Origin: DATDOY01 sp035293045
GTDB lineage: Bacteria; Actinomycetota; Acidimicrobiia; IMCC26256; JACPCJ01
Length of the DNA stretch: 10,533 nucleotides
Direction: 5' to 3'
Assembly: GCA_035293045.1 (NCBI GenBank)
Contig: DATDOY010000229.1
Location: forward strand, 1-10,533
A program made the translations under genes and the position numbers. Below the pieces are notes generated by a model. The model saw only the letters and a list, made by a program, of their open reading frames with translations. It was not told the DNA's origin and searched no databases. Below, in pieces: positions 7,363 to 10,533 of this stretch (position 1 is the stretch's first letter; the number at the start of each line of letters is the position of its first letter).

Positions 7363-7370
7363 GGGGAGGG
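7363..7370 (+). promoter_or_regulatory. Strong Shine-Dalgarno (GGGGAGGG) before a TTG start
   Basis: GGGGAGGG ends six bases before an in-frame TTG at 7377. This is the best ribosome-binding site in the region and decides the preferred start of the WhiB-family gene over ATG 7320/7323 and GTG 7353. Confidence 0.5.
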
Positions 7371-7376
7371 TGGTCA

Positions 7377-7664
7377 TTGGCCCAAGTTCTCCACCTCCAT
7401 CGGCTGGTGGTCGACCGGGGAGATGAGAGCACCCCGGCGTGGAGACGGCAGGCCGCGTGCAAAGGCCTCGACCCCGGGATCTTCCACCCCGATGAGGAGG
7501 ACGTGGCGTCCGTCGAGGCGGCCGTCGCCATCTGTCGGGGGTGCCCCGTCCGGCAGTCCTGTTTCGAATACGCCATCGCGAGCCGCGAGCCCGACGGGGT
7601 GTGGGGAGGGCGCACCGCCCGCGAACGTCGGCGCGAGATCCGCCGCCGCCGCCGCACCGCCTGA
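7377..7664 (+). CDS. WhiB-family [4Fe-4S] transcriptional regulator
   Basis: WhiB-like proteins are small actinobacterial regulators that bind a redox- or NO-sensitive [4Fe-4S] cluster and usually act on the principal sigma factor. With TTG at 7377 the protein has 95 residues, the usual family size. The four cluster cysteines are Cys28 (QAACKG), Cys53 and Cys56 (ICRGC) and Cys62, giving C-x24-C-x2-C-x5-C. The family turn GVWGG follows at 74-78, then a very basic tail (RTARERRREIRRRRR) typical of the DNA-binding end. TTG is preferred for its strong GGAGG site six bases upstream; ATG 7320/7323 would add an unconserved Arg/Gly-rich extension overlapping a candidate promoter, and GTG 7353 is a second choice. 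It is monocistronic by position: divergent from the exchanger and separated from the next gene by 52 bases with its own promoter signal. The subclass (WhiA/B/D/E or Wbl) cannot be set by eye. Confidence 0.9.
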   Translation: MAQVLHLHRLVVDRGDESTPAWRRQAACKGLDPGIFHPDEEDVASVEAAVAICRGCPVRQSCFEYAIASREPDGVWGGRTARERRREIRRRRRTA

Positions 7665-7683
7665 ACCCACGCGTTCCGCCTCT

Positions 7684-7699
7684 GGGTCCCGATCGACCC
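7684..7699. repeat. Short inverted repeat in the -35 region of the acyl-CoA dehydrogenase promoter
   Basis: GGGTC (7684-7688) and GACCC (7695-7699) face each other across six bases, with a CGATCG palindrome partly inside. It lies just upstream of the TAACCT -10 box at 7705, where a -35 box would be expected and where none is seen. It could be an operator, a weak WhiB-gene terminator stem without a U-run, or chance in GC-rich DNA. Confidence 0.25.
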
Positions 7700-7704
7700 G
7701 GCGG

Positions 7705-7710
7705 TAACCT
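7705..7710 (+). promoter_or_regulatory. Leaderless-type -10 box (TAACCT) for the acyl-CoA dehydrogenase gene
   Basis: TAACCT fits the TANNNT actinobacterial -10 box. It is followed by six bases (CCGCCC) and then the GTG start at 7717, so transcription would begin at the first base of the start codon. No Shine-Dalgarno sequence precedes the GTG, which agrees with a leaderless mRNA. This promoter probably drives the acyl-CoA dehydrogenase and trpD. Confidence 0.6.
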
Positions 7711-7716
7711 CCGCCC

Positions 7717-8892
7717 GTGGATTTCGATCTCTCGCCCGAGCTCGCGCAGCTCCAGACCACCGTTCGCCGTATCGCCCAGGAGCGGGTGCAGCCGCGGGCG
7801 CGGGACATCGACGAGAGCGAGGAGTACCCCGAGGACCTCTTCGATCTGTTCGTCGAGACGGGGCTGACGGGGCTGGTTGTTCCCGAGGAGTACGGCGGCT
7901 CGGGTGCAGGCATCCTCGGCCTCACGATCGCCATCGAAGAGATCGCCAAGTACTCCAACGCGGCGGCGCTCATGCTGCTCCTCACGCGCCTCCCGACCGG
8001 GCCCGTGCTCATCGCCGGCAGCGAGGAGCAAAAGAAGCGCTACGTGACGCCGGTGGCGACGGGCGAGCAACGGGCGGCGTTCGGGCTCTCCGAGCCGTCG
8101 GTCGGCAGCGACGTGGTCGGGATGCGCACCAAGGCCGAGCCCGACCCGGGCGAGCCCGGCGGGTGGGTGCTGAACGGCGTCAAGTGCTGGATGTCCGGGG
8201 TGGCGCAGGCCGATTGGTACTGCGTGTTCGCCAAGACCGGGCCCGTGGAGTCACGGGACCACGCCAGCATGTCCGCCTTCATCGTGGACCGGAGCGCACC
8301 GGGTGTTTCCGTGGGGAGCATCGACCGGAAGATGGGGGTGAAGGGCGTCGACACCGGGGAGCTGATCCTCGAGAACGTCGCCGTGCCCGCGGAGAACGTC
8401 ATCGGTGAAGTGGGTGGGTTCCGGCTCGCCATGCTGGGGCTCAACTCGATGCGACCCGTCGTGGCGGCGCGGGGGATCGGGCTGGCCGAGGGCGCGCTGA
8501 TGTACGCCGTCGAATACATGAAGGAGCGCCCCGCCTTCGGCCGGACGGTGGCCGACTTCCAGGGCATGCAGTGGAAGGTGGCGGAGCTGGCGGCCGAGAT
8601 CGAAGCAGCGCGGTTGCTCACGTATCGCGCCGCGTGGCTCGCCGACCAGGGGAAGTTCTCGCGCGAGTGGGTGCCGTATCTGTCGATGGCGAAGTACTAC
8701 GCGACCGAGCTGGCGGTGAAGGCGTCGAGCGAGTGCCTCCAGATGCTCGGCGCCGCCGGGTACATGAAGGACCACCCGATGGAGCTCTACTACCGCGACG
8801 CCAAACAGTTGACCATCGTCGAGGGGACGTCGCAGATCCAGCTCAACCTGATCGCGCGCGGGGTCCTCGACCACGACCTGTGGTGGGACTGA
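7717..8892 (+). CDS. Acyl-CoA dehydrogenase (FadE family)
   Basis: This 391-residue FAD enzyme oxidises an acyl-CoA to the trans-2-enoyl-CoA, passing electrons to electron-transfer flavoprotein, as in fatty-acid or branched-chain amino-acid breakdown. The N-terminal helical domain (1-~118) contains VPEEYGGSGAG (55-65). The flavin/substrate strand domain begins with GLSEPSVGSD (123-132), where Val129 replaces the more usual Ala/Gly. The C-terminal helical domain shows ERPAFGRTVADFQGMQWKVA, LQMLGAAGYMKDHPMELYYRDAK, and the catalytic base Glu369 in IVEGTSQIQ. The length and domain order are normal; the substrate chain length cannot be told. The GTG start is supported by the leaderless promoter spacing and by the family-typical start MDFDLSPEL. 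Its TGA shares a base with the ATG of trpD (TGATG), so the two are coupled although they belong to unrelated pathways. Confidence 0.95.
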   Translation: MDFDLSPELAQLQTTVRRIAQERVQPRARDIDESEEYPEDLFDLFVETGLTGLVVPEEYGGSGAGILGLTIAIEEIAKYSNAAALMLLLTRLPTGPVLIAGSEEQKKRYVTPVATGEQRAAFGLSEPSVGSDVVGMRTKAEPDPGEPGGWVLNGVKCWMSGVAQADWYCVFAKTGPVESRDHASMSAFIVDRSAPGVSVGSIDRKMGVKGVDTGELILENVAVPAENVIGEVGGFRLAMLGLNSMRPVVAARGIGLAEGALMYAVEYMKERPAFGRTVADFQGMQWKVAELAAEIEAARLLTYRAAWLADQGKFSREWVPYLSMAKYYATELAVKASSECLQMLGAAGYMKDHPMELYYRDAKQLTIVEGTSQIQLNLIARGVLDHDLWWD

Positions 8893-9941
8893 TGGGGGAC
8901 GGCGGGTTCGCGTGGGCGCCGGTGCTCGGCCGGCTGGTGCGGGGTGAGGACCTCGAGCCCAACGACGTGTCGGGCGCGATGGCGACCATCCTGCGCGGCG
9001 ACGCGCAGGACGCGCAGATCGCCGCCTTCCTCGTCGCGCTGCGGGCGAAGGGTGAGACCGTCGACGAGTTGACCGCGCTGGTGCGCACGGCACGGGAGTT
9101 CGGCGAGCGCGTCGACGTGGCGGGGCCGCTGGTCGACACCTGCGGCACGGGCGGCGACCGCCTGGGCACCTTCAACGTCTCGACGACGGCCGCCTTCGTC
9201 GTGGCCGGGGCGGGAGCGCGCGTGTGCAAGCACGGCAACCGTGCCGCGTCGTCGCAATCGGGATCGGCCGACGTGCTCGAAGCGCTCGGCGTCGCCGTCG
9301 ATCTCGGGCCGAAGGGTGTGGCGCGGTGCATCGACGAGGTGGGCATGGGGTTTTGCCTCGCCCAGCGATTCCATCCCGCCTTCCGGTTCGCCGCGCCGGT
9401 GCGCACGGCGCTGGGCATCCCGACCACGTTCAATTTCCTCGGGCCGCTGGCCAACCCGGCGGGAGTCACCCGCCAGGCGCTCGGGGTGTCCGACCCCGCG
9501 ATGGCTCCCCGCATGATCGGGGCCCTCGAGGCGCTCGGGTCGCAGCGGGCGCTCATTTTTTGGGGACACGATGGGCTCGACGAGTTGACGACCACCGGGC
9601 CGTCCACCGTGGTCGAGCTCAACGGCGAAGTGGTCGACGAGTACGAGATCGATCCCGAGGAGTTCGGCCTCGCGCGCGCGAGCATCGACGACCTCGCCGG
9701 AGGGTCGCCCGAGCGCAACGCCGACATCACGCGGCGTGTGCTTGCCGGCGACGCCGGTCCTCATCGCGACATCGTGGTGCTGAACGCGGCCGCCGGGTTG
9801 CTTGCTGCCGACGTCGCCGCCAACTTCGGGAACGCGGTGAGCGAGGCGGCGGCGGCGATCGACGATGGACTGGCCGCCGAGCGACTCGAGAGCCTGATCG
9901 CGGTGAGCCAGGCCGCGCGCGCCGACGACCCCGCGTCCTAG
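8892..9941 (+). CDS. trpD: Anthranilate phosphoribosyltransferase
   Basis: TrpD transfers the phosphoribosyl group of PRPP to anthranilate, the second committed step of tryptophan synthesis, in the cytosol. The 349-residue protein has the N-terminal helical domain (VRGEDLEPNDVSGAM..ILRGDAQDAQIAAFLVALRAKGET). It then has the PRPP-binding glycine loop DTCGTGGD (82-89), FNVST (94-98), KHGNRAASSQSGSAD (113-127, anthranilate/PRPP contacts) and FNFLGPLANPA, and DGLDELTTTGPS with the Asp-Glu pair that binds Mg2+ in the family. ATG at 8892 overlaps the preceding stop (TGATG), with a GTGGGA just upstream as a weak ribosome site; the frame continues upstream, but there it is antisense-like sequence inside the dehydrogenase gene. 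It is separated from any other trp gene in this window. All key motifs are intact. Confidence 0.97.
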   Translation: MGDGGFAWAPVLGRLVRGEDLEPNDVSGAMATILRGDAQDAQIAAFLVALRAKGETVDELTALVRTAREFGERVDVAGPLVDTCGTGGDRLGTFNVSTTAAFVVAGAGARVCKHGNRAASSQSGSADVLEALGVAVDLGPKGVARCIDEVGMGFCLAQRFHPAFRFAAPVRTALGIPTTFNFLGPLANPAGVTRQALGVSDPAMAPRMIGALEALGSQRALIFWGHDGLDELTTTGPSTVVELNGEVVDEYEIDPEEFGLARASIDDLAGGSPERNADITRRVLAGDAGPHRDIVVLNAAAGLLAADVAANFGNAVSEAAAAIDDGLAAERLESLIAVSQAARADDPAS

Positions 9942-9944
9942 GAG
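9940..9944 (+). promoter_or_regulatory. Shine-Dalgarno AGGAG deciding the GTG start at 9950
   Basis: AGGAG overlaps the trpD stop codon and lies five bases before GTG 9950. It fixes the start of the zinc-ribbon gene and shows that this gene probably continues the acyl-CoA dehydrogenase/trpD transcript. Confidence 0.6.
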
Positions 9945-9949
9945 CTTCC

Positions 9950-10533
9950 GTGGCCAAGGCGCTCCAATGCCCCGATTGCGGGACGCGACATCCTCTGGAT
10001 CAGGTGGCCGGCCTTCGCACGTTCCGGTGCGAGGAGTGCAACCGGCTGCTGAAAGTGCCCGCCAGCGTGGCGACGGACGCCGCGGCGGTCGCCAGCGCTC
10101 CGCCGAAGAAGGCGGCGAAGGCGCGCACCGCAGCGGGGGCCAAGGCTGCGACCGGGGCTGCGAGCAAGGCGGGAGCTAAGGCCGGAGCCAAGACGGGGAC
10201 GAAGACACCGCCGTCGAGGCGCGCCGACAAGACCAAGGTGGTCGCCGCGGACAACGGAGCGGCGAGGAAGGTGCCACCTTCGCAACGGGGCACGGCGATC
10301 GCCGACCAGACCGCCAAGGGGCCAGCGGTCGAGCGCGCGAGTGGAGAGCCGGCGAGGCGCCGGCGGGTGTCGACCGTCGCGCGCGTGGGCGCCTGGGTCG
10401 CCGCCGTCCCGATGGGCCTCATCCCGGTCCTGCTCGTCGGGCGATCGGTCGGGGTCTTCACGTCGGCCAAAGCGCTCGACGTGTTCGTCGGAATCGGCTG
10501 GGGCCGGTTCGTGATGCCGCTGTTGCTGCTGCT
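9950..10533 (+). CDS. Zinc-ribbon, Ala/Lys-rich linker, membrane protein (3' end outside window)
   Basis: The reading frame is open from GTG 9950 to the window edge (194 codons) and is supported by an AGGAG site five bases upstream. Three parts are visible. Residues 1-37 form a compact zinc ribbon with Cys7/Cys10 (CPDC) and Cys27/Cys30 (CEEC). Residues about 38-140 form a low-complexity linker rich in Ala, Lys, Gly, Thr and Arg, with repeated AKAG/AKTG units resembling the tails of histone-like or mycobacterial HU-type proteins. From about 146 hydrophobic segments begin (VGAWVAAVPMGLIPVLLVG, 146-164; a second starting near 178). The protein is therefore probably a membrane protein with a cytoplasmic, nucleic-acid- or protein-binding N-terminal part. 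I do not recognise the family. It lies 8 bases after trpD on the same strand. Confidence 0.82.
   Translation, partial: MAKALQCPDCGTRHPLDQVAGLRTFRCEECNRLLKVPASVATDAAAVASAPPKKAAKARTAAGAKAATGAASKAGAKAGAKTGTKTPPSRRADKTKVVAADNGAARKVPPSQRGTAIADQTAKGPAVERASGEPARRRRVSTVARVGAWVAAVPMGLIPVLLVGRSVGVFTSAKALDVFVGIGWGRFVMPLLLL

Noticed and set aside
7199..7376. Possible riboswitch or cation-responsive leader before the exchanger
   Set aside because: The exchanger appears to have almost no 5' leader, and no conserved riboswitch motif was recognised.

Overview
The window looks like chromosomal DNA from a high-GC actinobacterium, most plausibly Acidimicrobiia or a related lineage. Four things point there: very high GC with dense antisense shadow reading frames, a WhiB-family iron-sulfur regulator (an actinobacterial family), TANNNT -10 boxes placed 6-7 bases before start codons (leaderless-type starts), and an A-type RNase P RNA. 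The genus assignment is inference only; no database search was possible.

Left part, about 1-1820: an accessory-looking segment. It holds the C-terminal part of a tyrosine recombinase cut by the window edge, a small DUF732-like lipoprotein gene translationally coupled to it by a GTGA overlap, and on the minus strand a 168-residue orphan protein and a 70-residue two-helix membrane protein. This segment stops at the 3' end of rnpB.

Centre, 1823-7198, all minus strand: a compact cluster read from right to left. It runs CaCA-type cation exchanger, glycerol-3-phosphate dehydrogenase (glpD), an alkyl-DHAP-synthase-like FAD oxidase, a four-helix membrane protein, then the RNase P RNA (rnpB). Gaps are 10 bases, 10 bases, a 4-base overlap and about 12 bases. 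GlpD makes DHAP from glycerol-3-phosphate, and the next enzyme resembles alkylglycerone-phosphate synthase, which works on acyl-DHAP. The pair therefore suggests a glycerolipid or ether-lipid function rather than glycerol catabolism alone, but that is inference.

Right part, 7199-10533, plus strand: a divergent intergenic region leads to a WhiB-family gene. A leaderless-type promoter then precedes an acyl-CoA dehydrogenase gene, whose stop overlaps the start of trpD (anthranilate phosphoribosyltransferase). trpD is followed by a gene cut by the window edge, encoding an N-terminal four-cysteine zinc ribbon, a long Ala/Lys-rich linker and membrane helices.

No complete defence system, CRISPR array, tRNA or insertion sequence was seen. 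Most of the window is ordinary chromosome. The more interesting points are the glpD/AGPS-like pairing, rnpB pressed against an operon on one side and an integrase-bearing segment on the other, the zinc-ribbon membrane protein, and several start-codon/promoter arrangements that indicate leaderless expression.
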